NCBI RefSeq assembly: GCF_006716645.1
Contig: NZ_VFPL01000001.1
Location: 1,116,001 to 1,180,000 of the forward strand
Length of the DNA: 64,000 nt
Reading direction: 5' to 3'
From: Arcticibacter tournemirensis
Lineage (GTDB): Bacteria; Bacteroidota; Bacteroidia; Sphingobacteriales; Sphingobacteriaceae
Position 1 is the first letter of the stretch; each line of letters starts with the position of its first letter. The notes under the pieces were generated by a model. It was not told where the DNA came from. It was given only the letters and a program-made list of their open reading frames with translations, and did not search any database. A program made the translations under genes and the position numbers. This document shows positions 1-9,699 of this stretch, one piece after another.

Positions 1-2
1 GG

Positions 3-110
3 GTAGTGGATATCCGTACGGGCTTAGTGAAAGACCTTAAGGTAAGCTGCAGCAATACGGATAACCTAAGCAAGGTGTTTGCTTTGGATGCAGTCACTCC
101 GGCTTCGTAG
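3..110 (+). CDS. C-terminal end of an unrecognised protein (partial)
   Basis: An open frame runs into the window from the left edge and stops at TAG 108-110. Only the last 35 residues are present, beginning VVDIRTGLVKDLKV and ending DAVTPAS. They contain one cysteine and no motif I can assign. The frame is followed directly by a strong hairpin terminator, which supports it as a real gene end. Function unknown; the rest of the gene lies outside the window. Confidence 0.5.
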   Translation, partial: VVDIRTGLVKDLKVSCSNTDNLSKVFALDAVTPAS

Positions 111-118
111 TGTTTTTT

Positions 119-169
119 AATATCAAAAGAAAAGGCGGCCAGATAATGGTCGCCTTTTCTTTTGATATT
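119..169. terminator. Bidirectional rho-independent terminator
   Basis: A perfect 19-bp inverted repeat (119-137 with 151-169), whose stem can extend inward past one mismatch, with A-runs and T-runs on the outer flanks. It sits between the end of the partial plus-strand gene and the end of gcvP on the minus strand, so it can serve both. Confidence 0.9.
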
Positions 170-179
170 ACTTTTTTTT

Positions 180-3056
180 CTATGCTTCAGCATATTCCTC
201 TATAGGAGGACATGAGCATATCAGCGTCCGGTCGCCATGTGTGTCGTTTACACGACCTACTGCAGGCCAGAATTTATGCTCAGACACATAGGGTAGAGGA
301 AATGCTGCCTGCTGCCTGCTGTAAGGACGATCCCAGTCGTCGATCGTGACTACAGCAGCAGTATGAGGAGCTTGTTTTAAAGGATTATTCAACCTGTCAG
401 CACTGCCATTTTCCACTTCGTTGATCTCTTCTCTTATCGAAATAAGGGCATCACAGAACCTGTCTAATTCGTGTTTAGGTTCAGATTCTGTAGGTTCAAC
501 CATCAGCGTTCCGGCAACAGGGAAAGAAACTGTCGGAGCATGGAAGCCATAATCCATTAACCGTTTCGCAATGTCAGTCACCTCAATCCCGAAATTCTTG
601 AATGCGCGGCAGTCAAGGATCATTTCATGAGCGCACCTTCCCTGGCTTCCTGAGTAAAGCACGGGGTAATGTTTTTCAAGTCTTGATTTAATATAATTAG
701 CATTCAGAATGGCATATCTTGTTGCATTCGTGAGTCCTTCTGCTCCCATCATTGCAATATAGGCATGAGAGATAAGAAGTATCGAAGCCGAGCCCCATGG
801 CGCTGCTGATACTGCTGAAATCGACTTTTCTTTATGGATGTCGACTACCGCATGGGCCGGCAGATAAGGAACAAGATGTTTTGCTACGCCGATAGGACCA
901 ACTCCCGGACCGCCTCCTCCATGAGGAATGCAGAATGTTTTGTGCAGATTAAGATGGCATACATCAGCGCCAATGGTTGCGGGGCTGGTAAGGCCAACCT
1001 GTGCATTCATATTAGCACCATCCATGTACACCTGGCCACCGTTCTGGTGGATAATCTCACAGATCTCCATGATCGATTCTTCGAATACGCCATGTGTTGA
1101 AGGATAGGTAACCATCAGGCACGATAAGGTATCTTTATGTTCTTCGGCCCGAAGCTTCAGGTCGTTCACATCGATATTGCCATTTACGTCGCATTTAACA
1201 ACCACGATCTTCATTCCAGCCATAGCTGCCGAAGCCGGGTTGGTGCCGTGAGCCGAGGATGGTATCAACGCTACGTTACGATGTGGTTCACCTCTGCCCG
1301 CATGATATGCCCTGATCACCATTAGTCCGGTATATTCACCCTGAGCACCTGCATTCGGCTGGAAGCTCATGGCTGCAAATCCGGTTATCTCACTGAGCCA
1401 GTTATTCAGTTCATCTATCAGCTGCATATATCCGCCGACCTGGTCGGTGGGAGCAAAAGGATGAATCTTGCTAAATTCAGGCCAGGTAACTGGTATCATT
1501 TCCGTTGTGGCATTCAGCTTCATTGTGCATGAGCCAAGCGGGATCATAGAATGACAGAGCGACAAGTCCTTTGCTTCAAGAGACTTGATATATCGAAGCA
1601 TTTCGTGCTCTGAATGGTGCAGGTTGAAAACAGGATGGCTAAGGAACGCCGACTGTCTTTCAAGCGCTGCAGGTATCGTTGTGTGCAAAGTGTTCTTAAG
1701 CGAATCAATGTCCACTTCATGGATGCTTTTGCCTTTAACCTTTGCGAAAAAGCGGACGATCGTTTTAATATCTTCAATGGATGTTGTTTCATCCACTGTA
1801 ACCGAAGCAATAGAGCCCTGGTAAAAGAGGTTCATCTCATTATTTAAAGCTTCGGCGTGAATAGGGCCGGCCAGTGCGCCAAGATCAAAGCGAACGGTAT
1901 CAAAATATGAATCGTTCAGTTGCAGGTATCCAAGCGATTGCAGTGCATCAGAAAGGAGGATTGCAAGCCCATGGGTGCGTTTCGCTATTGCTTTTAGTCC
2001 TTCAGGACCGTGATACGCAGCATACATTCCAGCCATAATGGCCAGCAGAGCCTGCGCTGTACATATGTTTGATGTCGCTTTATCGCGCCGGATGTGTTGC
2101 TCCCTGGTCTGCAGCGCCATTCTCAGGGCGTAATTTCCTGCAGTATCAATAGTGACGCCTATAATGCGGCCTGGCATAGACCGTTTATATTCTTCTTTGG
2201 TGGCAAAGAAAGCAGCATGCGGGCCGCCAAAACCCATCGGAACACCGAACCGCTGTGTCGAACCTACCACTATATCGGCTCCCCATTCTCCCGGAGGCGA
2301 TAGCAGGCACAGGCTGAGGATGTCGGCGACGACGGTCAGCTTAATTCCCTTTTCATGCGCGCGGGCAGCAAAGTCTGAGTAATTATATACCACTCCGTTT
2401 CCAGCCGGGTATTGAACAATGGCACCGAACATTGAATCAGTAAGTTCAATAGTTTCGTGGTTGCCAATTATTAGCTCAATACCGAAGGGTGCAGAGCGGG
2501 TCCTCAGGACATCAATAGTCTGAGGGAATAGTTGTTCAGAAACAAAAAAGGTATTTGCATCCTTGTTTTTCCGGAGGCTGAACTGCATGAACATGGCTTC
2601 AGCTGCAGCAGTAGCCTCATCAAGAAGAGATGCATTGGCAATCTCCATACCCGTAAGGTCAAGCACCATAGTCTGGAAGTTAAGCAGAGCCTGAAGCCTT
2701 CCCTGAGATATTTCGGCCTGGTAAGGAGTATATTGGGTATACCAGCCCGGGTTCTCAAAAATATTGCGCAGTATTACAGAGGGCGTGATCGTGTCATAAT
2801 AACCCTGGCCGATAAACGACTTGAAAACTTTGTTTTTGGAAGCAAGTTGCTTCAGATTAGTCAGGTACTCAAACTCGCTCTTCGGTGCCGGAAGGTTCAA
2901 TGGACGCTTGAGGCGAATCTGGGTTGGGATTGTCTGATCAATCAGTTCTTCGAGAGAAGATACCCCGGTTGTTGCAAGCATTTCAGAAGTTTCCAGGCCG
3001 TCAGGGGAGATATGTCGTGATTCAAATTTTTCTTTGAAATCAATGTTTAAATCCAT
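180..3056 (-). CDS. gcvP: Glycine dehydrogenase (decarboxylating), P-protein
   Basis: P-protein of the glycine cleavage system: it decarboxylates glycine on PLP and passes the aminomethyl group to the lipoyl H-protein. At 958 residues it is the single-chain form with both halves fused. The PLP motif [18 protein letters not shown] is present, with the Schiff-base lysine at about residue 706. The SCTMKLNA motif at the start of the C-terminal half is also visible. No gcvT or gcvH lies beside it. A -7 box (3083-3090) predicts a leader of roughly 20 nt, leaving no room for a glycine riboswitch. Confidence 0.97.
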   Translation of the reverse strand: MDLNIDFKEKFESRHISPDGLETSEMLATTGVSSLEELIDQTIPTQIRLKRPLNLPAPKSEFEYLTNLKQLASKNKVFKSFIGQGYYDTITPSVILRNIFENPGWYTQYTPYQAEISQGRLQALLNFQTMVLDLTGMEIANASLLDEATAAAEAMFMQFSLRKNKDANTFFVSEQLFPQTIDVLRTRSAPFGIELIIGNHETIELTDSMFGAIVQYPAGNGVVYNYSDFAARAHEKGIKLTVVADILSLCLLSPPGEWGADIVVGSTQRFGVPMGFGGPHAAFFATKEEYKRSMPGRIIGVTIDTAGNYALRMALQTREQHIRRDKATSNICTAQALLAIMAGMYAAYHGPEGLKAIAKRTHGLAILLSDALQSLGYLQLNDSYFDTVRFDLGALAGPIHAEALNNEMNLFYQGSIASVTVDETTSIEDIKTIVRFFAKVKGKSIHEVDIDSLKNTLHTTIPAALERQSAFLSHPVFNLHHSEHEMLRYIKSLEAKDLSLCHSMIPLGSCTMKLNATTEMIPVTWPEFSKIHPFAPTDQVGGYMQLIDELNNWLSEITGFAAMSFQPNAGAQGEYTGLMVIRAYHAGRGEPHRNVALIPSSAHGTNPASAAMAGMKIVVVKCDVNGNIDVNDLKLRAEEHKDTLSCLMVTYPSTHGVFEESIMEICEIIHQNGGQVYMDGANMNAQVGLTSPATIGADVCHLNLHKTFCIPHGGGGPGVGPIGVAKHLVPYLPAHAVVDIHKEKSISAVSAAPWGSASILLISHAYIAMMGAEGLTNATRYAILNANYIKSRLEKHYPVLYSGSQGRCAHEMILDCRAFKNFGIEVTDIAKRLMDYGFHAPTVSFPVAGTLMVEPTESEPKHELDRFCDALISIREEINEVENGSADRLNNPLKQAPHTAAVVTIDDWDRPYSRQQAAFPLPYVSEHKFWPAVGRVNDTHGDRTLICSCPPIEEYAEA

Positions 3057-3082
3057 GAAATTGAATATATAAAGAGATGCTG

Positions 3083-3090
3083 CAAAGGTA
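3083..3090 (-). promoter_or_regulatory. gcvP -7 box (TACCTTTG on minus strand)
   Basis: Matches the Bacteroidota sigma-ABfr -7 consensus TAnnTTTG on the minus strand, 26 nt before the gcvP ATG. No clear -33 element was assigned. Confidence 0.55.
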
Positions 3091-3098
3091 AGAATTAT

Positions 3099-3187
3099 GT
3101 ATCAAGATATTAGTATACTAGTATCAAGATGTTAGTATCAAGTATCAAGATAGTAGTATTGAGATGTTAGTGCCAGGATACTAGTGT
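3099..3187. repeat. Degenerate 7/14-bp tandem repeat, AGTATCAAGATGTT type
   Basis: About six imperfect copies of a unit reading roughly AGTATCAAGATRTT lie between gcvP and pdxJ. The unit behaves as two 7-bp halves. It resembles the AGTATCAGGTAGCA repeat at 19817-19844, so it looks like a genome-wide intergenic family rather than a local slip. Confidence 0.75.
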
Positions 3188-3251
3188 TATGTTAAGGTAA
3201 AATGAATTGTTCTGTTCTTATAAAGAAAAGACTATCAGTTGATTATACATG

Positions 3252-3283
3252 AAACTTACGACTTGTTACGTATAACTTAAAAC
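3252..3283. repeat. Short degenerate repeat, ACTTACG/TAACTTA type
   Basis: A run of three to four related short units (ACTTACG, ACTTGTTACG, TATAACTT) just downstream of the pdxJ stop. It is another variant of the short-unit intergenic repeats in this window. No coding potential. Confidence 0.45.
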
Positions 3284-3300
3284 GGGTATCAGGCTATACA

Positions 3301-4020
3301 TTATCCGGCCAGCTGGCGCAGATACATCTGTATGGTGTTTTCCAGTCCGAGGTACAACGCGTCGCAAATAAGTGCGTGGCCGATACTTACTTCAAGTAAT
3401 CCGGGTACTTGCCGGGCAAAATACCTCAGGTTATGAAGATCAAGGTCATGCCCTGCGTTTAGTCCTAACCCTGCCTCCTGAGCAACTTTAGCGGCCTCCA
3501 CATAAGGGGAAACTGCTGCTTCACGGTTTTTAAGATAAGCTGTGGCGTAACCTTCGGTATACAACTCGATGCGGTCCGTGCCTGTAGTAGCCGCAGCTTC
3601 GACCATTCGCGGATCGGGATCTACAAATATTGAAACTCTTATCCCCGCGTCTTTAAACACAGCAATAATATCCTTCAGATACTGCTGGTGCTGAATTGTA
3701 TTCCAGCCATGATTAGAGGTGATCTGGCCTTCTGCATCGGGGACCAGTGTAACCTGCGCTGGCTTATTCGCCAGTACCAGGTCAATAAACTTCTTCTCCT
3801 GGCAATTGCCCTCGATGTTAAATTCTGTGGCAATAACACTCTTCAGATCATACACATCCTGGTAGCGTATATGTCTTTCGTCTGGCCTTGGATGTACAGT
3901 AATGCCCTGGGCTCCGAATCGTTCGCAGTCAAGCGCTGTTTTAACAAGGTCAGGATTATTCCCGCCACGTGAATTACGCAATGTGGCGATTTTATTAATA
4001 TTGACAGAAAGCTTAGTCAC
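3301..4020 (-). CDS. pdxJ: Pyridoxine 5'-phosphate synthase PdxJ
   Basis: Last step of the DXP-dependent vitamin B6 pathway: condenses 1-deoxyxylulose 5-phosphate with 3-amino-2-oxopropyl phosphate to pyridoxine 5'-phosphate. The N-terminus [19 protein letters not shown] and the segments [12 protein letters not shown] and [10 protein letters not shown] are typical of the family. I start it at GTG 4018-4020, giving 239 residues, the usual family length. The open frame extends 22 codons upstream to 4086, but that extension is only translated tandem repeat (4021-4105) and matches no PdxJ. A GTG start directly abutting a repeat is unusual. Confidence 0.93.
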   Translation of the reverse strand: MTKLSVNINKIATLRNSRGGNNPDLVKTALDCERFGAQGITVHPRPDERHIRYQDVYDLKSVIATEFNIEGNCQEKKFIDLVLANKPAQVTLVPDAEGQITSNHGWNTIQHQQYLKDIIAVFKDAGIRVSIFVDPDPRMVEAAATTGTDRIELYTEGYATAYLKNREAAVSPYVEAAKVAQEAGLGLNAGHDLDLHNLRYFARQVPGLLEVSIGHALICDALYLGLENTIQMYLRQLAG

Positions 4021-4105
4021 GTTTACAAGTTGTAAGTTGTAAGTTGCAGGTTGTGAACTGTTGTTGATATATCCTGCAACACACAACTCACATCCTGCAA
4101 CACAA
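4021..4105. repeat. Degenerate 7-bp tandem repeat (TGTAAGT unit) abutting the pdxJ start
   Basis: Variants of TGTAAGT/TGCAGGT repeat from the first base upstream of the pdxJ GTG towards the ahcY stop, with related units on the opposite strand (CCTGCAACACACAACTCACA). It fills nearly all of the pdxJ-ahcY gap, so the pdxJ translation-initiation region is made of repeat. Confidence 0.75.
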
Positions 4106-4109
4106 AATA

Positions 4110-5426
4110 TTAGTACCTGTACTGTTCCGGTTTATACGGACCTTCAGGAGATACGCCGATATATTCGGCCTGATGAGGATCAAGTACGTCGAGCTCCACG
4201 CCAATCTTAGAGAGGTGAAGACGGGCTACTTTTTCGTCAAGGTGCTTTGGAAGCGTATAAACCTTGTTTTCGTATTTGCCGGGGTTAGTCCACAACTCAA
4301 TCTGTGCCAGTGTCTGGTTAGTGAAGGAGTTAGACATTACAAACGAAGGGTGGCCTGTAGCACAGCCCAGGTTCACAAGGCGACCTTCCGCAAGGATGAT
4401 CACATCTTTACCTTCGATATTATACTTGTCAACCTGTGGTTTGATTTCAATCTTGGTATGTCCGTAATTTCCATTCAGCCATGCCATGTCGATCTCGTTG
4501 TCAAAGTGGCCGATGTTACAAACAATAGCTTTGTCTTTCAGGAGCTTAAAGTGATCGCCGCGAACAATGTCGCAGTTCCCTGTACAGGTAACCACAATGT
4601 CGGCTTCTTTAACTGCGTTGATCAGTTTCTTCACTTCAAAGCCTTCCATCGCTGCCTGTAATGCACAGATCGGATCTATTTCAGTTACAATTACACGAAC
4701 TCCTGCGCTGCGTAATGATTCCGCTGAACCTTTACCCACGTCGCCATACCCGCAAACTACGGCTACTTTACCAGCCATCATTACGTCGGTAGCGCGGCGG
4801 ATAGCGTCAACAAGCGATTCACGGCAGCCGTACTTATTATCAAATTTTGATTTAGTAACAGAGTCGTTTACATTAATGGCCGGTAAATGGAGTGTTCCGT
4901 TTTTCATGCGTTCGTAAAGACGGTGAACTCCTGTAGTTGTTTCTTCAGACAGCCCCTTGATGCCAGTGATCAGCTCGGGATATTTGTCGAACACCATATT
5001 GGTAAGGTCTCCGCCGTCATCGAGTATCATGTTCAATGGCTGACGCTCTTCTCCGAAGTACAGGGTCTGCTCAATGCACCAGTCGAACTCTTCGGCATTC
5101 ATGCCTTTCCATGCATAAACAGAGATGCCGGCAGCAGCAATTGCAGCAGCGGCATGATCCTGTGTTGAGAAAATATTGCACGACGACCAGGTTACTTCTG
5201 CTCCAAGTTCTATCAGCGTTTCGATTAGCACGGCAGTCTGAATAGTCATGTGCAGGCAACCTGCAATGCGGGCACCTTTTAATGGTTTAGAAGGTCCGTA
5301 CTCCGCGCGAAGCGACATTAGTCCAGGCATTTCTGCTTCTGCAAGTTCTATCTCTTTCCGTCCCCATTCTGCCAGGGAAATGTCCTTCACTTTGTAAGGA
5401 ATGTATTTTGTCTCTACTGATGACAT
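4110..5426 (-). CDS. ahcY: S-adenosyl-L-homocysteine hydrolase
   Basis: Hydrolyses S-adenosylhomocysteine to adenosine and homocysteine, relieving product inhibition of methyltransferases. The NAD-binding glycine motif [12 protein letters not shown], the [16 protein letters not shown] segment and the C-terminal [11 protein letters not shown]...PYKPEQYRY ending are diagnostic. I start at ATG 5426 (MSSVETKY), giving 438 residues. The frame reaches 5450, but the -7 box at 5448-5455 would put transcription start near 5441, downstream of that upstream codon. Ends just before the repeat in front of pdxJ. Confidence 0.96.
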   Translation of the reverse strand: MSSVETKYIPYKVKDISLAEWGRKEIELAEAEMPGLMSLRAEYGPSKPLKGARIAGCLHMTIQTAVLIETLIELGAEVTWSSCNIFSTQDHAAAAIAAAGISVYAWKGMNAEEFDWCIEQTLYFGEERQPLNMILDDGGDLTNMVFDKYPELITGIKGLSEETTTGVHRLYERMKNGTLHLPAINVNDSVTKSKFDNKYGCRESLVDAIRRATDVMMAGKVAVVCGYGDVGKGSAESLRSAGVRVIVTEIDPICALQAAMEGFEVKKLINAVKEADIVVTCTGNCDIVRGDHFKLLKDKAIVCNIGHFDNEIDMAWLNGNYGHTKIEIKPQVDKYNIEGKDVIILAEGRLVNLGCATGHPSFVMSNSFTNQTLAQIELWTNPGKYENKVYTLPKHLDEKVARLHLSKIGVELDVLDPHQAEYIGVSPEGPYKPEQYRY

Positions 5427-5447
5427 AGTTGTAAATTTAAATGTCTG

Positions 5448-5455
5448 CAAAAATA
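5448..5455 (-). promoter_or_regulatory. ahcY -7 box (TATTTTTG on minus strand)
   Basis: TAnnTTTG match 21 nt upstream of ATG 5426. It leaves a leader of only about 15 nt, too short for a SAH or SAM riboswitch, and favours the internal start. Confidence 0.5.
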
Positions 5456-5565
5456 CCTCATTGGCGGATGAATATCAAACATTTAAAGGGCTCTTCTGTA
5501 AGATGACAGAGGGTTGATTGACAAATAATTTACATCTGCATGTTTTAAGTTAAACGCTATAGCCT

Positions 5566-5573
5566 TACTTTTG
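5566..5573 (+). promoter_or_regulatory. -7 box ahead of the bacilliredoxin gene (TACTTTTG)
   Basis: TAnnTTTG match 28 nt before ATG 5602. Predicted leader of about 22 nt. Confidence 0.5.
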
Positions 5574-5601
5574 CAAGTATTAGCTTTGAAAATTAATAAT
5601 T

Positions 5602-6012
5602 ATGTATCCGGAATATTTAGTTGCCCCGATGAGGGAAGAACTTACCCAGGTTGGTTTCGAGGAGCTTAAGACTCCAGAGGAAGTAGACTCAGCACTCAAA
5701 TCAGAAGGAACTGTATTTGTTGTGGTAAATTCAGTTTGTGGTTGCGCGGCAGCAAATGCACGTCCCGCTGCAAAGATAGCTGTACAAGGTGCAAAGCATC
5801 CTGATAAACTCGTGACAGTTTTTGCTGGCATGGAAAAAGATGCAGTAGATAAGGCGAGAAGTTACATGCTTCCTTATCCTCCATCGTCACCTTCGATGGC
5901 TTTGTTTAAAGATGGTAAATTAGTTCATATGATTGAGCGTAACCAGATTGAAGGCCGCCCTGCACAGATGATTGCAGATAACCTTTCGAGCGCATTTGAG
6001 GTTTACTGCTAA
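5602..6012 (+). CDS. BrxA/BrxB-type bacilliredoxin (YphP/YqiW family)
   Basis: A 136-residue thioredoxin-fold protein. The start MYPEYLVAPMREELTQVGF, the active site CGC (in VNSVCGCAAANARP) and the end EVYC match the YphP/YqiW family. Firmicute members de-bacillithiolate proteins; whether this organism makes bacillithiol cannot be judged here, so the substrate is inferred. The CGC motif, instead of the CxxC of ordinary thioredoxins, is the distinguishing residue set. It stands alone, with its own -7 box and a terminator at 6055-6079. Confidence 0.88.
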   Translation: MYPEYLVAPMREELTQVGFEELKTPEEVDSALKSEGTVFVVVNSVCGCAAANARPAAKIAVQGAKHPDKLVTVFAGMEKDAVDKARSYMLPYPPSSPSMALFKDGKLVHMIERNQIEGRPAQMIADNLSSAFEVYC

Positions 6013-6054
6013 GCATTTGGCAGTTTATTGAATTAATGCTTTGCATGATAAAAG

Positions 6055-6079
6055 ATCCGGTACGATGCCGGATTTTTTT
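6055..6079 (+). terminator. Rho-independent terminator after the bacilliredoxin gene
   Basis: ATCCGG (6055-6060), 7-nt loop, CCGGAT (6068-6073), then a run of T. Confidence 0.85.
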
Positions 6080-6176
6080 ATGCCCTTATCTCCTATATGT
6101 TAAAGCTGGATCTGCGTCTTTTATTAAGACCGCTTCAATATAACACACTGATACTTAAGTGAGCCCTGCTTTTCTG

Positions 6177-6184
6177 TAACTTTG
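6177..6184 (+). promoter_or_regulatory. -7 box (TAACTTTG) 6 nt before ATG 6191
   Basis: Exact TAnnTTTG match ending 6 nt before the likely start codon. Normal -7 to start-site spacing would begin the RNA at or next to the ATG, predicting a leaderless mRNA. Confidence 0.5.
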
Positions 6185-6190
6185 TTGTGG

Positions 6191-6580
6191 ATGAAAGGGA
6201 TAGCCATATTACTGTTTACGGTGTACATTTTTGGCGCCACTGATCTGCACCAGGTCTTACGGCTGCCACTTCTGGTTAGTCACTATCAGAAGCACAGGCA
6301 CGAACTTCCTTCCCTCAGCATTTCTCAATTTCTGAAGATACACTATGTCGATGCCCAGCCATTCGATAAGGACTATGCCGACGATATGCGCCTTCCTTTT
6401 AAAGCGCCTAAAGATCATTGTATTTCTGTTGTTACTATATTAACAGGGCCGGTTCTTCTCCACTTACCATCAACCGAAAAGATCGTAAATACATACACCG
6501 TGGTCGAGGAGGATATACCTCCTTATGTGATAATAAGATCCATTTTCCAGCCTCCAAGAGTGTCGCCACTGCGCGCCTGA
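6191..6580 (+). CDS. Small exported hypothetical protein (Bacteroidota orphan family)
   Basis: A 129-residue protein starting MKGIAILLFTVYIF, with an N-terminal hydrophobic segment that could be a signal peptide or anchor. It is followed by a histidine-rich stretch (DLHQVLRLPLLVSHYQKHRH) and the segment YVDAQPFDKDYADDMRLPFK. I recall similar Bacteroidota proteins of this length near metal or TonB-dependent transport genes, but know no function. I prefer ATG 6191 over the TTG at 6182, which lies inside the -7 box. It precedes the P-type ATPase by 87 nt on the same strand, so a metal-related role is possible but unproven. Confidence 0.65.
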   Translation: MKGIAILLFTVYIFGATDLHQVLRLPLLVSHYQKHRHELPSLSISQFLKIHYVDAQPFDKDYADDMRLPFKAPKDHCISVVTILTGPVLLHLPSTEKIVNTYTVVEEDIPPYVIIRSIFQPPRVSPLRA

Positions 6581-6667
6581 ATGAATACTGAAAGAATAGC
6601 GCTGAAGCTTTCTGTAAATGCGCAGTCATAGCGGCGATAGATTTTATTTAACGATTTAGATTTATAT

Positions 6668-9199
6668 ATGTCCATTCATGTAAATATTCCCCCTGGTATT
6701 AAAGGGCTAAGCGAAGCGCAGGTAAACCGCTCGAGAGAGGAACACGGGAATAATAACCAATTTAATAAAACAAAACACCAGTGGTGGAGCGTGTTGCTCG
6801 ACATGCTGAAGGAACCTATGCTTGTGCTTTTGATAGCAGTTGCCGTCCTTTATCTGATTACTGGAGAGCTGGGAGAGGCCATGTTCATGCTTGTTGCCAT
6901 TGTCCTTGTCTCAGGTATTTCATTTTATCAGGATAATCGCAACCGCAAGGCGTTGGAAGCTTTGGAAAAGCTAAATGAGCCATTGAGTAAAGTAATAAGG
7001 GAAGGACAACTTGTTGAGATCCCTACTCATGATATTGTTGTTGGTGATATGTTGCTGATAGAAGAGGGCAATATCGTTAACGCAGATGGAGAAATTGTTC
7101 ATAGTAATGACTTCATGGTGGACGAGTCGGCTCTGACCGGCGAATCGTACTCTGTTTACAAATCAGAAACGGGAAACGACAATAAGGTTTACAGTGGAAC
7201 TGTGGTGGTATCGGGACTGGCTATATGCAAAGTAAAGAATGTAGGCTTTGGTACACGTCTTGGCAAGTTAGGCGAATCGCTGCATTCAATAAAGGAGGAA
7301 GCAACTCCTTTGCAGGTTCAGATCCGCAAGTTTGTGAGGGTTATGGCAATTGCCGGGATAGCGGTATTCCTGCTGGTATGCCTGGTAAATTTCCTTTCGG
7401 GCCAAAGTTTTACCGACAGCCTCTTGAAAGGGCTTACCCTGGCAATGTCGGTATTACCCGAAGAAATTCCGGTTGCTTTTACAACATTCATGGCTCTTGG
7501 ATCCTGGCGTTTGATAAAATCAGGCATTATCGTGAAGAAGATAAGTACGGTGGAAGCTTTGGGAAGTGCCACGGTTATATGCACAGATAAAACAGGCACT
7601 ATTACAGAAAGCAGTATGCGCCTGCAGGAAGTTTATGCCTTTAGTAGTCGCACCTCTTATTCTCAGGATAATGCATGGAGTAAAGAAGCTCTGGAGGTAA
7701 TTAAAGTTTCTATGTGGGCCAGTGAGCCGGTGCCTTTTGATCCGATGGAGAAGACTTTACACGAAGTGTATGTACAGAATGCCGACCGGGACGAACGGCC
7801 TCAGTTCGGGATGGTTCATGAATATCCTCTGGGCGGAACACCTCCTATGATGACCCACGTTTTTGAGGACGCTGCCGGTAACAGGATCATTGCTGCTAAA
7901 GGCGCTCCCGAAGCAATTCTTGATGTGAGCCTTCAGGATAAAGAGAGCAGAAGCTCCATTGAGTCTAAAGTAGCCAGCCTGGCGGCCAGGGGATACCGGG
8001 TATTGGGTGTTGCCAGGTCGGAGTTTAAGGGAACAGACTTTCCTGAGGAGCAGCAGGCCCTGCCATTTGTATTTATTGGTCTCATTGCCTTTTACGATCC
8101 TCCTAAAGCGAATATAAACTCCGTATTTAAAGGTTTCTACGACGCAGGGATCGCCGTGAAAATGATCACCGGCGATAACGAGCTTACTTCGAAAGCCATA
8201 GCCTTACAATCAGGCCTCCGCGGTGCGGAGGAAACTATAGACGGAAAACGGTTAATGCAGCTTGACGCCGCTGAAATGCGGAAACAGGTAGGCCACCTCA
8301 CTGTTTTTGCCCGCATGTTTCCTGATGCAAAGCTTAAAGCAATTACCGCCCTGAAGGAATCAGGCCACATTGTAGCAATGACCGGCGATGGTGTAAATGA
8401 TGCACCGGCGTTAAAGGCATCCCATATAGGTATAGCAATGGGCCAAAGGGGAACTGAAATCGCAAAAAGCGCGGCCGCGCTGATTATTGCAGACGACGAT
8501 CTTTCGAAGATGCTTGATGCTGTTGCTATGGGGAGAAAGATCTACGCGAACCTTAAAAAGGCTATACAATATATTATCTCCATTCATATACCCATTATCG
8601 GCGCTGTATCGCTTCCTCTTTTTCTGGGATGGATCTATCCGAATATCCTGACGCCGGTACATGTTATATTTCTTGAGCTTATTATGGGGCCTACCTGTTC
8701 GATAGTTTACGAGAACGAACCGATGGAGAAAAATACCATGCAACGCCCGCCCAGGCCTTTCAGTACCACATTCCTCCTGTGGCACGAAATGTCGGTCAGC
8801 GTTATCCAGGGCCTTGCAATTACAATGGGAATACTATTCGTCTATCAGCTAAACGTAAGGCTGGGAGGAGACGAAGCGAGCACACGGACCATGGTCTTCA
8901 CTACGCTGATTATAGCTAATATTTTCCTGTCGCTGGTAAACCGTTCATTTTACTACCCGCTAACCAGTAGCTTTAATAACCGTAATTATTTAATGACAGC
9001 CGCATTGTCTGTAACTGTCGTTCTTCTGGTAATTATTCTGTATGTGCCTTTAGTAGCACAGTTTTTCAAAGTTATACCGCTCTCATTTGAAGCCATCTCC
9101 ATTTGCCTGGCAACGGGTATGGTATCGGTGCTGTGGTTTGAACTGTGGAAATGGCTAAGAAGAATAAAAAGTAAATATTCATCTGATATTCAATTTTAA
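6668..9199 (+). CDS. P-type cation-transporting ATPase (P2-like)
   Basis: An 843-residue ion pump. Order of motifs: N-terminal cation-ATPase domain, actuator motif LTGES, M4 motif PEEIPVAF, phosphorylation motif CTDKTGT with the aspartate at about residue 307, then MITGDN and TGDGVNDAPALK of the HAD domain, and a C-terminal membrane bundle with LELIMGPTCS. The domain plan is that of Ca2+-ATPase-like P2 pumps. However, M4 reads PEEIP instead of PEGLP, and M6 lacks the familiar Ca2+ ligands, so the ion is uncertain. No CxxC metal-binding domain is present, which argues against a CopA/ZntA heavy-metal pump. The next gene overlaps its stop by one base. Confidence 0.9.
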   Translation: MSIHVNIPPGIKGLSEAQVNRSREEHGNNNQFNKTKHQWWSVLLDMLKEPMLVLLIAVAVLYLITGELGEAMFMLVAIVLVSGISFYQDNRNRKALEALEKLNEPLSKVIREGQLVEIPTHDIVVGDMLLIEEGNIVNADGEIVHSNDFMVDESALTGESYSVYKSETGNDNKVYSGTVVVSGLAICKVKNVGFGTRLGKLGESLHSIKEEATPLQVQIRKFVRVMAIAGIAVFLLVCLVNFLSGQSFTDSLLKGLTLAMSVLPEEIPVAFTTFMALGSWRLIKSGIIVKKISTVEALGSATVICTDKTGTITESSMRLQEVYAFSSRTSYSQDNAWSKEALEVIKVSMWASEPVPFDPMEKTLHEVYVQNADRDERPQFGMVHEYPLGGTPPMMTHVFEDAAGNRIIAAKGAPEAILDVSLQDKESRSSIESKVASLAARGYRVLGVARSEFKGTDFPEEQQALPFVFIGLIAFYDPPKANINSVFKGFYDAGIAVKMITGDNELTSKAIALQSGLRGAEETIDGKRLMQLDAAEMRKQVGHLTVFARMFPDAKLKAITALKESGHIVAMTGDGVNDAPALKASHIGIAMGQRGTEIAKSAAALIIADDDLSKMLDAVAMGRKIYANLKKAIQYIISIHIPIIGAVSLPLFLGWIYPNILTPVHVIFLELIMGPTCSIVYENEPMEKNTMQRPPRPFSTTFLLWHEMSVSVIQGLAITMGILFVYQLNVRLGGDEASTRTMVFTTLIIANIFLSLVNRSFYYPLTSSFNNRNYLMTAALSVTVVLLVIILYVPLVAQFFKVIPLSFEAISICLATGMVSVLWFELWKWLRRIKSKYSSDIQF

Positions 9200-9651
9200 T
9201 GATCATGAAAAAGATCTTGTATGTTATAATTGGCCTGTTGCTGGTTATTCAGTTCATAAGGCCGGAAGAAAATAGAGGGGAGTCTGGCGGTCCCCACGCC
9301 CTGCAGAACGTTGTCGACGTGCCTGATACAGTTCTTGCAGTTTTAAAAACGTCGTGTTATGATTGTCATAGTAATACAACCGTTTATCCCTGGTATACCA
9401 ATGTCCAGCCCGTGGGGTGGTGGCTTGCCAACCACGTGAGTGAAGGGAAAAGAGAGCTTAACTTTGATGAATTTAAAACTTACCCTTCTAAGAAAGCTAT
9501 TCATAAGCTGGAAGAAACTGCAGATGTGATAAAAGAAAATGAAATGCCCCTGAATAGTTATTTGCTTATCCACCGGACAGCGAAGCTTACCGAGGCACAA
9601 AAACAGATGGTCATCGACTGGGCGCAGCAGGCTCAAATGCAGGTAAAGTAA
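9199..9651 (+). CDS. Haem-binding-domain protein (membrane anchored)
   Basis: A 150-residue protein with an N-terminal hydrophobic anchor (KKILYVIIGLLLVIQFI), then a single CYDCHSN motif (CxxCH, covalent haem type) and the WYTNVQPVGWWLANHV segment typical of the Bacteroidota 'haem_bd' family. Expected to act outside the cytoplasmic membrane. ATG 9199 overlaps the ATPase stop by one base, so the two are translationally coupled; a second ATG (MKK) follows at 9205. The pairing suggests a redox or metal-linked job, but no partner enzyme is visible. Confidence 0.82.
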   Translation: MIMKKILYVIIGLLLVIQFIRPEENRGESGGPHALQNVVDVPDTVLAVLKTSCYDCHSNTTVYPWYTNVQPVGWWLANHVSEGKRELNFDEFKTYPSKKAIHKLEETADVIKENEMPLNSYLLIHRTAKLTEAQKQMVIDWAQQAQMQVK

Positions 9652-9663
9652 CCAACGTAGATT

Positions 9664-9699
9664 AGAGAGGCTTATTCAGATAAAAATGGATGCCTCTCT
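9664..9699. terminator. Bidirectional terminator between converging genes
   Basis: AGAGAGGC (9664-9671) pairs with GCCTCTCT (9692-9699) across a 20-nt loop, between the haem-binding-domain gene and the minus-strand cdaA stop at 9700. The plus side is followed by TTATATAT. Confidence 0.6.

Noticed and set aside
2532..3020. A 162-codon plus-strand frame opposite gcvP
   Set aside because: Antisense shadow of a conserved gene; no family features or promoter.
3057..3100. Glycine riboswitch before gcvP
   Set aside because: The predicted leader is about 20 nt and the rest is repeat.
4021..4086. 22-residue N-terminal extension of PdxJ
   Set aside because: It is translated repeat, and the conserved family start is [10 protein letters not shown] right after the GTG.
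4173..4661. A 162-codon plus-strand frame opposite ahcY
   Set aside because: Shadow frame inside a conserved enzyme gene.
5427..5455. SAM/SAH riboswitch before ahcY
   Set aside because: Leader of about 15 nt is too short and shows no fitting structure.
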